This document shows, in pieces, positions 17,905 through 26,290 of a DNA stretch of 42,930 nucleotides. A program made the translations under genes and the position numbers. The notes under the pieces were generated by a model. It saw only the letters and a program-made list of their open reading frames with translations, was not told the origin of the DNA and did no database searches. Source of the DNA: Cellulomonas sp. IC4_254 (lineage in GTDB: Bacteria; Actinomycetota; Actinomycetes; Actinomycetales; Cellulomonadaceae); NCBI RefSeq assembly GCF_011603975.1, contig NZ_JAANNB010000009.1:1-42930 (forward strand), given 5' to 3'. Each line of letters opens with the position of its first letter. Position 1 is the first letter of the stretch.

Positions 17905-19821
17905 TCAGGCCCCGTCGCCGCCGCCGCGCGGGCGGATGTTGCCGTCGTACCGGCCCGCGTTCGTGATCTGCTCGTCCTCGAACGCCTGGACGCGCTGCCC
18001 GTCGGCCACCGCGTGCTCGGCGGCGGACGTGCCGGCCGGCGCGGCCGCGGCGAGCAGCCGGTCGCGCTCCTCGCGGCGCAGCTTCTGCTCGGCCGGGTTC
18101 GGCACGGGCACCGCGGCGAGCAGCCGCCGGGTGTAGTCCTGCTGCGGCGAGCGGAGGATCTGCTCGCGCGGGCCGACCTCGACGAGGTCGCCCTTGCTCA
18201 TCACGGCGATCCGGTTGGACAGGATCTCCACGACCGCGAGGTCGTGGCTGATGAACAGGCAGGCGAACCCGTACTCGCGCTGCAGCTCCTGGAACAGCTC
18301 GAGCACGCGCGCCTGCACCGACACGTCCAGCGCGGAGGTCGGCTCGTCGGCGATGAGCAGCTTGGGCGACAGGGCCAGGGCGCGGGCGATGCCGACGCGC
18401 TGGCGCTGGCCGCCGGACAGCTCGTGCGGGTAGCGGTTCCGCATGGCGCGCGGCAGGTGCACCCGGTCGAGCAGCGACTCGACGCGGCGGTCCAGGTCGG
18501 CGCCCGAGGCGATCTTGTGCAGCTTGAGCGGCTCGCCGATGGACTCGCCGATCGGCAGCCGCGGGTTCAGCGAGGAGCCCGGGTCCTGGAACACGATCGA
18601 CACGTCCTGGCGGACGGCGCGCAGGTCCTTCGGCTTGATGCCGGCGAGCTCGACGCCGTTGACCGAGAGCGAGCCGCCGGCGACCGGCAGCAGGCCGACC
18701 GCGGCGCGGCCGACGGTGGTCTTGCCGGAGCCGGACTCGCCGACCAGGCCGACGACCTCGCCCTTGCCGATGGTCAGGTCGATGCCGTTGATGGCGCGGA
18801 ACGCGGGCACGCGGCCACGGCCCGGGTACTCGATGACCAGGCCCTTGGCCTCGAGCGCGAAGCCCGGGGCGGCGGCCGGCGCGGCGGTGCCGAACGGGTC
18901 GACGCCCGCGCGCTCGGTCACCTGCGCGGTGCCCTCGGCCACGGCGACCGGGTGCTCGCCGTTCAGGCCCTGCGCGGCGTAGGTCTCGGACCCGAGGTGC
19001 GGGACGGCGTCCAGCAGCTGGCGCGTGTACTCGTGCTGCGGGCGGTTGAACACCTCGTCCGCCGAGCCCGACTCCACGACGCGGCCGTTCTTCATCACCA
19101 TGACGCGGTCGGACAGGTCCGCGACCACGCCCATGTCGTGGGTGATGAGGATGATGCCGGCGTCGACGCGGTGCCGCAGGTCGCGCATGAGCTTGAGGAT
19201 CTCGGCCTGGACGGTCACGTCGAGGGCCGTGGTCGGCTCGTCGGCGATGAGCAGCTTCGGCTCGCAGGCGAGCGCCTGGGCGATCATCGCGCGCTGGCGC
19301 TGGCCGCCGGACAGCTGGTGCGGGTACTTGTCGACCGACTCCTCCGGGCTCGGCAGGTCGACCAGGCGCAGCAGCTCGATCGCGCGCTCGCGCGCCTGCT
19401 TCGGCGTCATGTCGAAGTGCACGCGCAGGGTCTCGATGATCTGGAACCCGACGGTGTAGACCGGGTTCAGCGCGGTCATCGGCTCCTGGAAGATGACGGC
19501 GACCTCGTTGCCGCGCACCCGGCTGAGCTGCTTGTGGTTCAGCCCGAGCAGCTCGCGGCCGGCCAGCTTCGCCGAGCCCGACGAGCGGCCGTTCGGGGGC
19601 AGCAGGCCGATCAGCGACATCGACGACTGCGTCTTGCCGGAGCCGGACTCGCCGACGATCGCGAGGACCTCGCCCGGGCGGACGTCGTAGCTGACGTCCT
19701 GGGCGGCCGGGAACCACTCGCCGTCGACGAAGAACTCGACCGTGAGGTCGCGGACCTCGAGGATCGGCGCCTTGGCGTCGACGCCCGGGCCGCCGGGGGC
19801 GGTGGCGTAGTCAGTGGTCAC
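17905..19821 (-). CDS. oppDF: Fused dipeptide/oligopeptide ABC transporter ATPase (OppD-OppF)
   Basis: 638 residues with two complete ABC domains. Domain 1: Walker A GESGSGKT (57-64), LSGGQ (170-174), Walker B LLIADEP (190-196). Domain 2: Walker A GESGSGKT (361-368), LSGGQ (469-473), Walker B LLIADEP. Each domain ends with the oligopeptide-family segment (HEYTRQLLDAVP and QDYTRRLLAAVP). One chain therefore supplies both ATPase subunits that are OppD and OppF elsewhere. It powers uptake through OppB and OppC. Start is GTG with a GGAAGG about 12 bases upstream, a rather long spacing. It is separated from oppC by an opposite-strand gene. Confidence 0.94.
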   Translation of the reverse strand: MTTDYATAPGGPGVDAKAPILEVRDLTVEFFVDGEWFPAAQDVSYDVRPGEVLAIVGESGSGKTQSSMSLIGLLPPNGRSSGSAKLAGRELLGLNHKQLSRVRGNEVAVIFQEPMTALNPVYTVGFQIIETLRVHFDMTPKQARERAIELLRLVDLPSPEESVDKYPHQLSGGQRQRAMIAQALACEPKLLIADEPTTALDVTVQAEILKLMRDLRHRVDAGIILITHDMGVVADLSDRVMVMKNGRVVESGSADEVFNRPQHEYTRQLLDAVPHLGSETYAAQGLNGEHPVAVAEGTAQVTERAGVDPFGTAAPAAAPGFALEAKGLVIEYPGRGRVPAFRAINGIDLTIGKGEVVGLVGESGSGKTTVGRAAVGLLPVAGGSLSVNGVELAGIKPKDLRAVRQDVSIVFQDPGSSLNPRLPIGESIGEPLKLHKIASGADLDRRVESLLDRVHLPRAMRNRYPHELSGGQRQRVGIARALALSPKLLIADEPTSALDVSVQARVLELFQELQREYGFACLFISHDLAVVEILSNRIAVMSKGDLVEVGPREQILRSPQQDYTRRLLAAVPVPNPAEQKLRREERDRLLAAAAPAGTSAAEHAVADGQRVQAFEDEQITNAGRYDGNIRPRGGGDGA

Positions 19822-19902
19822 GGTTCACGAGATCCTTCCGTGGGACGACCCGATGTGGGCGGGCCGCGCGACGTCGAGAGGGGCGGTCGTCCGCTGGTCT
19901 GG

Positions 19903-19908
19903 GACGAT
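19903..19908 (+). promoter_or_regulatory. -10 hexamer GACGAT, leaderless start of the PH-domain gene
   Basis: GACGAT lies six bases before the ATG on the plus strand. It differs from TANNNT at the first base. Confidence 0.4.
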
Positions 19909-19914
19909 GGCCGC

Positions 19915-20529
19915 ATGGTCTCGGCGGACGTGGTGGAGTACAGGCCGGCCTTCGGCCGGGTTCTGGCGGTGGTCGTGGCGGTCCTGGGCCTCGGTGGCCT
20001 CGTGACCGGGCTGGTGGCCGACGCGGGGGCCACGTGGCCCTACGTGGCACCGGTGCTGCTGGTGGTGCTCTGGGTGTGGGCGGCCTACTGGCGCCCCGCC
20101 GTGCTCGTCAGCCCCGCGGGCGTCGAGCTGCGGAACGTGACCCGGACGATCGAGCTGCCCTGGCCGACGATCCAGCGGGTGGACACCCGCTACGCGCTCA
20201 CGCTGCACACCGCCTACGGCGACTACGCCGCGTGGGCCGCACCCGCGCCGAGCCGGGCCCGGGTGGCCACCGCCGGCAAGGACGACGTGGCGAACCTCCC
20301 CGGCTCGACCTACGGCCCCGGCGGGACGGTGCGCCCCGGCGACCTCGCGTCGAGCGCCTCCGGTCAGGCGGCGATCATCGTGCGGGCCCGCTGGGAGGAG
20401 CTGCGCGACGCGGGCGTCCTGGACGACCCCCGCCTCGAGCGCGCCACCCCGCGGGTGCGCTGGCACGCCGGCACGCTGGCCGCGATCGTCGTGCTGATCG
20501 CGGCCAGCGTGCTGGCCGTGGCGCTCTGA
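19915..20529 (+). CDS. PH-domain (bPH_6-like) two-helix membrane protein
   Basis: 204 residues. Two N-terminal hydrophobic segments (about 12-32 and 40-58) lead to a short bacterial PH-like domain, with VLVSPAGVELRNVTRTIELP and WPTIQRVDTRYALTL, and a C-terminal hydrophobic segment (about 183-203) ends the chain. The layout resembles the CFP-6/low-molecular-weight antigen 6 family; the function is unknown. It runs opposite to the opp genes on both sides: its stop lies four bases from the oppC stop, and its start is 93 bases from the oppDF start. The upstream ATG at 19906 is in another frame. It may have been inserted into an ancestral opp operon. Confidence 0.78.
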   Translation: MVSADVVEYRPAFGRVLAVVVAVLGLGGLVTGLVADAGATWPYVAPVLLVVLWVWAAYWRPAVLVSPAGVELRNVTRTIELPWPTIQRVDTRYALTLHTAYGDYAAWAAPAPSRARVATAGKDDVANLPGSTYGPGGTVRPGDLASSASGQAAIIVRARWEELRDAGVLDDPRLERATPRVRWHAGTLAAIVVLIAASVLAVAL

Positions 20530-20533
20530 CACG

Positions 20534-21607
20534 TCAGGCCCTGGCCGCGGCCCGCGCCTGGGACTTCTTGGCCTTCCGCGCGTCCGCGCGGGCGAGGGCC
20601 CGCTTGGTCGGGATGCGCCGCTGCCGCGGGTCGAAGGCGTCCCGGAGGCCGTCGCCGATGAAGTTCACGCACAGCGCGATCGTCACGATGAACAGGCCGG
20701 GCCACCAGAACAGCCAGGGCCGCGTGGCGAACGCGGTCTGGTACTCGTTGATGAGCTGGCCCAGCGACACCTCGGGGCTGTTGATGCCGAAGCCCAGGTA
20801 GGACAGCGCGGTCTCCAGCAGGATCGCCGAGGCCATGAGCAGCGTCGCGTTGACGATGATCACGCCGACGGCGTTCGGCAGGATGTGCTTGAACATGATC
20901 CGGCCGTTGGAGGCGCCGGCCACGCGGGCCGCGTCCACGAACTCCCGCTCGCGCAGGGTGAGGAACTGGCCGCGCACGAGCCGCGCCATGTTCGTCCACG
21001 ACACCAGCGACAGAGCGATGGCCAGCGACCAGGGGTTCGCGCCGCCGACCAGAACGCCGAGGATGGCGCCGATCATGATGACCGGGATCGTGATGATCAT
21101 GTCGGTGAACCGCATGAGCAGGTCGTCCAGGCGGCCGCGGAAGAACCCGGCCGCGGCGCCGACCAGCACGCCGATCGTGGTGGACAGCAGGCCGATGACG
21201 ACCATGACGGTCAGCGACTGCTGCGTCCCGCGCATCACGAGGGCGAAGCCGTCGTGGCCGATGTTGTCCTGGCCGAACGGGTGCTCGCCGAACGTGAAGC
21301 CGCCGTTCTCGAAGCCCATCGTCGGGGCGCCGCCGGCGTTCACGATGTCGCTGGTCTCGCGGTAGCCGTACTTCCACCAGCCGGGGATCGGGCCCCAGCC
21401 GATGGACGTGGTCACCAGGATGACGACGCCGAGCAGCACGATCGCGGAGATCATCGCGCCGCGGTGCCGGAGGAACCGCCGCAGGACGATGCGGCCCTGC
21501 GACAGGCCCTCGACCTCCTTGAGCTCGATCGCGTTCTCGGTGTTCTCGATCGTGGCCTTCGGGTCGGTGATGCCCTCGTTCGGCTCGAGGGGAGGAGTGA
21601 TGCTCAT
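20534..21607 (-). CDS. oppC: Oligopeptide ABC transporter permease OppC
   Basis: 357 residues. An N-terminal cytoplasmic stretch of about 45 residues precedes the first membrane helix; a periplasmic loop and five further helices follow, as usual for OppC. The EAA loop FVDAARVAGASNGRIMFKHI, which docks on the ATPase, is present. The basic tail is longer than average. The ATG overlaps the oppB stop (ATGA), so the two permeases are translationally coupled. The convergent PH-domain gene ends four bases away. Confidence 0.94.
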   Translation of the reverse strand: MSITPPLEPNEGITDPKATIENTENAIELKEVEGLSQGRIVLRRFLRHRGAMISAIVLLGVVILVTTSIGWGPIPGWWKYGYRETSDIVNAGGAPTMGFENGGFTFGEHPFGQDNIGHDGFALVMRGTQQSLTVMVVIGLLSTTIGVLVGAAAGFFRGRLDDLLMRFTDMIITIPVIMIGAILGVLVGGANPWSLAIALSLVSWTNMARLVRGQFLTLREREFVDAARVAGASNGRIMFKHILPNAVGVIIVNATLLMASAILLETALSYLGFGINSPEVSLGQLINEYQTAFATRPWLFWWPGLFIVTIALCVNFIGDGLRDAFDPRQRRIPTKRALARADARKAKKSQARAAARA

Positions 21608-23220
21608 GAGTTCACCCGGATCCGGGGGTCGAGCGCCGCGTACACGAAGTCGACGACGATGTTGGCGAGGACGAGGAGCGTGCCGGTCACGAGGAAGTAC
21701 CCCATGATCGGGTCCGCGTCCTTGGCGCCGAGGGACTTGATGAACAGCGCGCCCATGCCGCTCCACGAGAAGATGCGCTCGGTGATGATCGCGCCGCCGA
21801 ACAGGGCCGCGATGTCGAGCGGCACGACGGTGGCCAGCGGGATGAGCGCGTTGCGGAACGCGTGCCGCGTGGTGACGACCCGCTCGGACAGGCCCTTGGC
21901 CCGCGCGGTGCGGATGTAGTCCTGGTTCATGACCTCGAGCAGGCTCGCCCGGGAGTACCGGGTGTAGCTCGCGAACGAGATGAGGATCAGGGCGATCGTC
22001 GGCAGGACCAGGTGCGTGAACTTGTCGAGCGACTGGACCCAGAAGTCGCCGGACAGGCCCGGCGTCTGCGACCCGATGGTCGCGATGGGCCGGCCGTTGA
22101 TCTGCGAGGCGTTCGAGTACGGGTACCAGACCGCCATGACGCGGTCGACGAACAGCAGCACGCCGACGCCGATCGCGGTGACCGCGGCGGCACGCATCGA
22201 GACGACGCGGTCGTAGCCGCCGAACAGGTAGCCGACCACGAGGCCCACCGCGAGGGCGGCGACGGCGAGCAGCGCCATCAGGCCCCAGCTCGCGTTCACG
22301 AACGCGTACTGCAGCGGGTAGTAGAGCGCGGCACCGATCACGGCGGTGGTCAGGGAGGCGTAGAGCGCGCGGCGGTTCTGCAGGCCGGCGGTCAGCGCCA
22401 CGATGCCGAACGCGATGCCGACGCCGAGGGCGAGCACGCCCACCAGGCCGAGGCTCGGGTCCAGCAGCCAGCCGGTGTTCGAGATGAACAGCAGCGCGCC
22501 GGCGGTCGCGACGACCGCGGCGCCGAACGACACCCACCGGGTGCGCGTCGTGCCGCCGATGATCGACGACCACAGCACGCCGGAGATCACGGACAGCAGC
22601 GCGATCCACAGCGGCGGGACGTGCGGGTTCGCGAGGAAGTCGTTGAAGCCGATGGCGCCCCAGAGCTTGAGGAGCACGGCGACCCAGAAGGACGGCAGCG
22701 AGTACAGGACGAACGACATGAACGTCACGCTGTAGTCGAACCGCGTGTACTGGCGCAGCGCCGAGACGATGCCGACGAGCACGCCGAGGCCGATCGCGAG
22801 GAACGTCGACGCGGCGACGAGCTGCACGGTGCTCGGGATCGCGGTGCTGAGCAGGGCGGACACCGGCTGCCCCGTGACCCAGCTGGAGCCGAGGTCACCG
22901 GTGAGCAGCGAGCCCAGCCACTTGAAGTACCGGATGACCGGCGGGGTGTCCAGGTCCAGCGCCTGGATCCGTGCCGCGATCAGCGCCTCCTTGTTGGGGG
23001 CGGTGCTGGTCCGCAGCTCCTCGAGGGGGTCGAGGGAGTACGCGAGGAGCATGTAGACGATGAACGTCGCTCCGAGCAGCACGATCGCGGACGACACGAG
23101 GCGTCGCCCGAGGAAGGTCAGGGTGGGCGCCGCGTTCCTGAACCAGGAACGGCGGGCCGTGACCGGTGCGTCGGGCGCGGAGCGCGCGCCGGAGGCACGG
23201 GTCGTCACAGAGGTGGCCAT
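21604..23220 (-). CDS. oppB: Oligopeptide ABC transporter permease OppB with extra membrane domain
   Basis: 538 residues, against roughly 310-340 for typical OppB. The ends are canonical: first helix 40-61, helices about 131-154 and 163-188, then LVLPTIALILISFASYTRYS and the EAA loop YIRTARAKGLSERVVTTRHA (435-454). Between them, residues about 200-365 form an additional block with six predicted helices, an even number that keeps topology. It transports peptides together with OppC and OppDF. The start ATG is 206 bases from the oppA stop; TACACT at 23263-23268 is a possible -10. The function of the insertion is unknown. Confidence 0.92.
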   Translation of the reverse strand: MATSVTTRASGARSAPDAPVTARRSWFRNAAPTLTFLGRRLVSSAIVLLGATFIVYMLLAYSLDPLEELRTSTAPNKEALIAARIQALDLDTPPVIRYFKWLGSLLTGDLGSSWVTGQPVSALLSTAIPSTVQLVAASTFLAIGLGVLVGIVSALRQYTRFDYSVTFMSFVLYSLPSFWVAVLLKLWGAIGFNDFLANPHVPPLWIALLSVISGVLWSSIIGGTTRTRWVSFGAAVVATAGALLFISNTGWLLDPSLGLVGVLALGVGIAFGIVALTAGLQNRRALYASLTTAVIGAALYYPLQYAFVNASWGLMALLAVAALAVGLVVGYLFGGYDRVVSMRAAAVTAIGVGVLLFVDRVMAVWYPYSNASQINGRPIATIGSQTPGLSGDFWVQSLDKFTHLVLPTIALILISFASYTRYSRASLLEVMNQDYIRTARAKGLSERVVTTRHAFRNALIPLATVVPLDIAALFGGAIITERIFSWSGMGALFIKSLGAKDADPIMGYFLVTGTLLVLANIVVDFVYAALDPRIRVNS

Positions 23221-23262
23221 GGGGTCCTTGCCTCACGGGAAGGGGGGTACTCGCAAAGCGCA

Positions 23263-23268
23263 AGTGTA
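23263..23268 (-). promoter_or_regulatory. -10 hexamer TACACT upstream of oppB
   Basis: TACACT in the context TACACTTG lies 42 bases before the oppB ATG. GGCACTC (from about 23269) and GAGTGCC (about 23314) form a small inverted repeat just upstream. An internal promoter would let permease genes be read without oppA. Confidence 0.4.
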
Positions 23269-23349
23269 GGCACTCCCGGTAGGGGTGCTGCGCCTCGGGC
23301 CGGGGTCGGCCGTGAGTGCCGCTACGGCTGTGGTACTAGGGGCACGGCA

Positions 23350-23382
23350 ACGGGGGTACCGCGGTGGCCGCGGTACCCCCGT
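23350..23382 (-). terminator. Hairpin between oppA and oppB
   Basis: Perfect 15-base arms (23350-23364 and 23368-23382) around a three-base loop, extended by four more pairs after a bulged A. It lies 44 bases downstream of the oppA stop and may stop or slow transcription so that oppA is made in excess. Confidence 0.65.
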
Positions 23383-23426
23383 GCCGGCGTCGCTCGCTGG
23401 TGGAGCGTCAGTGCTGCGTCAGAGCG

Positions 23427-25277
23427 TCACTCGGTCTCGGTCGCGCTCGGCGCGTCGAGGGAGTCGGACGCGCTGATCTCCCAGTCCCAGTAGTTCCAGA
23501 AGATCGTCGGCGAGAGCGCGATGGTCGAGACGCCCTGGAGGACGTCACGGTGCGCGACCACACCGGGGAACTGGAAGATGTTGACGCCGAAGGCGTCCGC
23601 GTTCAGCTGCTTCTCGATGTCGATCGTCAGCTGGGTCTCGACGTCCGGGTCCGTGTTCGTCGACATCTGGCCGTACAGCTCGTCGATGGCCGGGTTCGAG
23701 TAGCCGCCGAAGTTGTTCACGCCGTCGGTGATGTAGTTCGCCTCGGAGTTCAGGGCGAACGTGTTGGTCGACTGCCAGCCGAACAGCGAGGCGTCGTAGG
23801 TGCCGCCACCGAGCAGCGAGGACCAGTTGTCGTCACCGTTGTCGATGACGTTGAAGCCGGCCTGCGACGCGGACTGCGCGATGAGCTGGTACTCGTTCGC
23901 ACGGCGCACGTTGGACTTGCCGTAGAGGAAGCGCACGTCCACCGGGGTGGTCACGCCGGCCTCGGCGAGCAGGGCCTTGGCGCCCTCGATGTCGACGTCC
24001 GCCCAGAGCGAGGAGTCGTTGTTCGCGACGACCTCGTCGTAGTTCGGGGAGCCCGGGACCACGGTGAAGGAGTCACGCGTGGTGGCGTCCTCCTGCAGCG
24101 GCTGGATGAGCTTCTCGATGATCTCCTGGCGCGGGATCGTCTTGAGGAAGGCCTGGCGGACCTTGAGCGCCTTGTCGGCGTCGCCGCCGTAGGTCGCCGG
24201 GTCGAACGGGCCGCCGTTGTTGAACGTCAGGTCGACGTGCTCGTAGGTGCCCTCCTGCTCGGTGGAGTAGGAGACGCCGTCGATGCCCTCGAGGGTGGCC
24301 AGCACGTCCACGGAGGACTGCGGGGCGATCAGGTCGACCTCACCGTTCTGGAGCGCGGTGACCGCGGCCAGCGGGTCCTCGGTGTAGCGGATCGTGATCG
24401 AGTCCACCTTGGGCTCCGGGCCCCAGGTGTAGTCGGGGTTCTTCGTCAGCGTGACGTACTGGTTCTCGACGTAGTCCGAGATGATGTACGCGCCGTACGA
24501 GAGGTAGAGACGCTCGTCGTCCGGCAGCGACGTGAAGTTGAAGCCGTTGTTCCAGGTCTCCGAGATCGGGGCCAGGGCCGCCGCGTCGTTGTTCTTGAAC
24601 GCGTCGATCAGGGCGTTCTTCGCCTCGGTCGGGTCGTCGATGCCGAGCGCGATCTCCGCCACGGCGTGCGCCGCGATCGGGGACGGCTGGCTCATCGAGA
24701 CCTCCCAGTCCGAGCGGGGCTCGGTGTAGTGGAAGGTGACCGACTTGTTGTCGTCGCTGATCTCCGGGAAGTCGGTGATCAGGTTCATCGCCGGGGAGGA
24801 CGAGTCGAAGTAGACCGAGCCCTCCGGCGCGGTGACCGAGCCGTCGTCGCCGGACTCGACGTCGTCGCCGGAGGCGGTGTCGAACATGTCGTTCTGGGCG
24901 CCCCACCAGAGGATCATGTCGGCCGCGTCGACGGGCTCGCCGTCGGACCACGTGACGCCGTCGTTGATCGTGTACTTGACGACCAGCGGGTCCTCGGACT
25001 CGACCTCGTACGTCCCGAAGTCCTCGTTCTTCGCGAGGTTCAGGTCGCCGTCGTAGTAGTTGAAGAACGAGGTCATCAGGTAGATGACGTTCGCGTTCGC
25101 GGTCGCGTTGCCGTTCGACGTGAGGTTGTTCGTCGAGAACATCGGCTGGTTCCAGCTGACGTTGACCGACGTCGTCTCGTCGATCTCGCTCTGCGGAGCG
25201 GGGCTCGAGCACGCCGTGAGCACGAGGGCCCCCGCCGCCACCGCAGCCGCCGCGGCGCTGATTCGCCTGATCTTCAA
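23427..25277 (-). CDS. oppA: Oligopeptide-binding lipoprotein OppA
   Basis: 616 residues, SBP_bac_5 family. The signal is KIRR, an Ala/Val-rich core and lipobox LTAC, with lipid-modified C23. I place the start at TTG 25277, which has AGGAGG four bases upstream and gives a normal signal peptide; a GTG at 25304 would add nine residues and overlap the ribosome site. Family features include DPLVVKYTINDGVTWSDGEP and TFALNSEANYITDGVNNFGG. It captures peptides or related solutes outside the membrane for OppBC. The ligand is not predictable. The tail is acidic. A CRP-like box lies about 380 bases upstream and a hairpin follows the gene. Confidence 0.94.
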   Translation of the reverse strand: MKIRRISAAAAAVAAGALVLTACSSPAPQSEIDETTSVNVSWNQPMFSTNNLTSNGNATANANVIYLMTSFFNYYDGDLNLAKNEDFGTYEVESEDPLVVKYTINDGVTWSDGEPVDAADMILWWGAQNDMFDTASGDDVESGDDGSVTAPEGSVYFDSSSPAMNLITDFPEISDDNKSVTFHYTEPRSDWEVSMSQPSPIAAHAVAEIALGIDDPTEAKNALIDAFKNNDAAALAPISETWNNGFNFTSLPDDERLYLSYGAYIISDYVENQYVTLTKNPDYTWGPEPKVDSITIRYTEDPLAAVTALQNGEVDLIAPQSSVDVLATLEGIDGVSYSTEQEGTYEHVDLTFNNGGPFDPATYGGDADKALKVRQAFLKTIPRQEIIEKLIQPLQEDATTRDSFTVVPGSPNYDEVVANNDSSLWADVDIEGAKALLAEAGVTTPVDVRFLYGKSNVRRANEYQLIAQSASQAGFNVIDNGDDNWSSLLGGGTYDASLFGWQSTNTFALNSEANYITDGVNNFGGYSNPAIDELYGQMSTNTDPDVETQLTIDIEKQLNADAFGVNIFQFPGVVAHRDVLQGVSTIALSPTIFWNYWDWEISASDSLDAPSATETE

Positions 25278-25772
25278 TGTTCCTCCTGTGAAGGTGGCGC
25301 CCACCCGTCCTCGCGCCGCGTGGGCCGGCCTGGCGAGGTCGTCCCGAGCGCGGCAGACGTGCGGTCCCGCCGTGGATGGGGCAACGGTAGTGACCCCAGT
25401 CAGGACAATTCGGACACATCCCCCCGCTGCGGGTGATCGTTACCGGATCGATACTGAGCAGTAGTGTCCAGCATTCAAGACGGAACGCGCCGGTAACATC
25501 GCGGAAACATGCCGCTCGGGGCACCCGCGTCTCGCGGCCGCCCTCGTCCGGAGCCGTCGTCCCGGCGCGGGGCCACGGTCCTGTGCTATGCGGGGCGCCT
25601 GCACGGCACCCGTCCCCCGCGCTCCGACGTCGTCGGCGGGGCACGAGGTGTGACGAGGATCGCACGACCGGCCGCGTTCGGCACCCCCTGGCGGGAGCGC
25701 CGGTGGCCGCGGGCACGACGGGGCCGCCCGGCCCGGGCGGGCGGGGCGGCCCGTGGGTGCGAGCGCCGGCGG
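25278..25772. other. Long intergenic region upstream of oppA
   Basis: 495 bases without a credible gene and with noticeably more A and T than surrounding sequence between 25380 and 25510. It contains the oppA Shine-Dalgarno, a GTTACCGG/CCGGTAAC inverted repeat (25439-25446 and 25490-25497), a possible minus-strand -10 TATCGA near 25448-25453, and a CRP-like box at 25649-25664. The likely role is oppA regulation with a long leader. Confidence 0.6.
25649..25664. promoter_or_regulatory. CRP/GlxR-like box upstream of oppA
   Basis: TGTGACGAGGATCGCA differs from the TGTGA-N6-TCACA consensus at one position. It is almost identical to the gltA box, including the spacer CGAGGR. It lies 372 bases before the oppA start codon. 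Confidence 0.5.
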
Positions 25773-26189
25773 TCAGACGGCGGCGGCCACGCGCACCGCC
25801 TCGACGTTGAGGATGTTCCCGTCCGGGTCGGCGAACCACACCGACCGCATCGGCCCGTCCGTCAGCACGCCGTCGGACCACGACCCCGACGGCAGCGCGA
25901 AGGTCTGGAACTCGATGCCGCCGGAGCGCAGCGCGGCGACCTCCGCGTCGAACGCCTCGTCGGCGACCTGGAACGTCACCGCGGTCGCCTGGTTGGTGCC
26001 GGCGTAGGAGGACGGGTACACCAGCAGCCCGCCCTGCTTCGTCGCGTAGACGACGCCCGTCATCTCCTCGGCGTCGGTGAACCCCGGCAGCTCCGCCTTC
26101 CGGAAGCCCAGGGTCTGCTCGTAGAACTGGCGCGCACGGCCCAGGTCCCGCACGGCGAGGCAGGGCATCGCGGGGTGGTCGGACAGCAT
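25773..26189 (-). CDS. VOC (glyoxalase/bleomycin resistance-like) protein
   Basis: 138 residues, one VOC repeat pair. AMPCLAVRDLGRARQFYEQT and FADPDGNILNVEAV are the typical ends of the domain. VOC proteins include glyoxalases, dioxygenases and drug-binding proteins; a substrate cannot be assigned. Candidate metal-binding residues are not clearly complete. The ATG has a GGAGG Shine-Dalgarno five bases away. It stands alone, upstream of the oppA regulatory region, with the CGNR gene 102 bases further upstream on the same strand. Confidence 0.83.
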   Translation of the reverse strand: MLSDHPAMPCLAVRDLGRARQFYEQTLGFRKAELPGFTDAEEMTGVVYATKQGGLLVYPSSYAGTNQATAVTFQVADEAFDAEVAALRSGGIEFQTFALPSGSWSDGVLTDGPMRSVWFADPDGNILNVEAVRVAAAV

Positions 26190-26290
26190 CGTCGCCTCCA
26201 GCGCGGGTCGGCCGACGGTCGACCGACCGGCGTGGCGAGCGTACGGCGGGGCGGTCGCAGCGCCGGGTGCTCGGCCGCTCGGCCACCACG

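Noticed and set aside
25278-25304. GTG at 25304 as the oppA start
   Set aside because: It would place the AGGAGG site inside the gene and put nine extra residues before a complete lipoprotein signal; TTG at 25277 fits better.
25509-25770. Small plus-strand frames in the oppA upstream region
   Set aside because: Arg/Pro/Gly-rich with no domain; start codons lack ribosome sites and the region carries regulatory elements.
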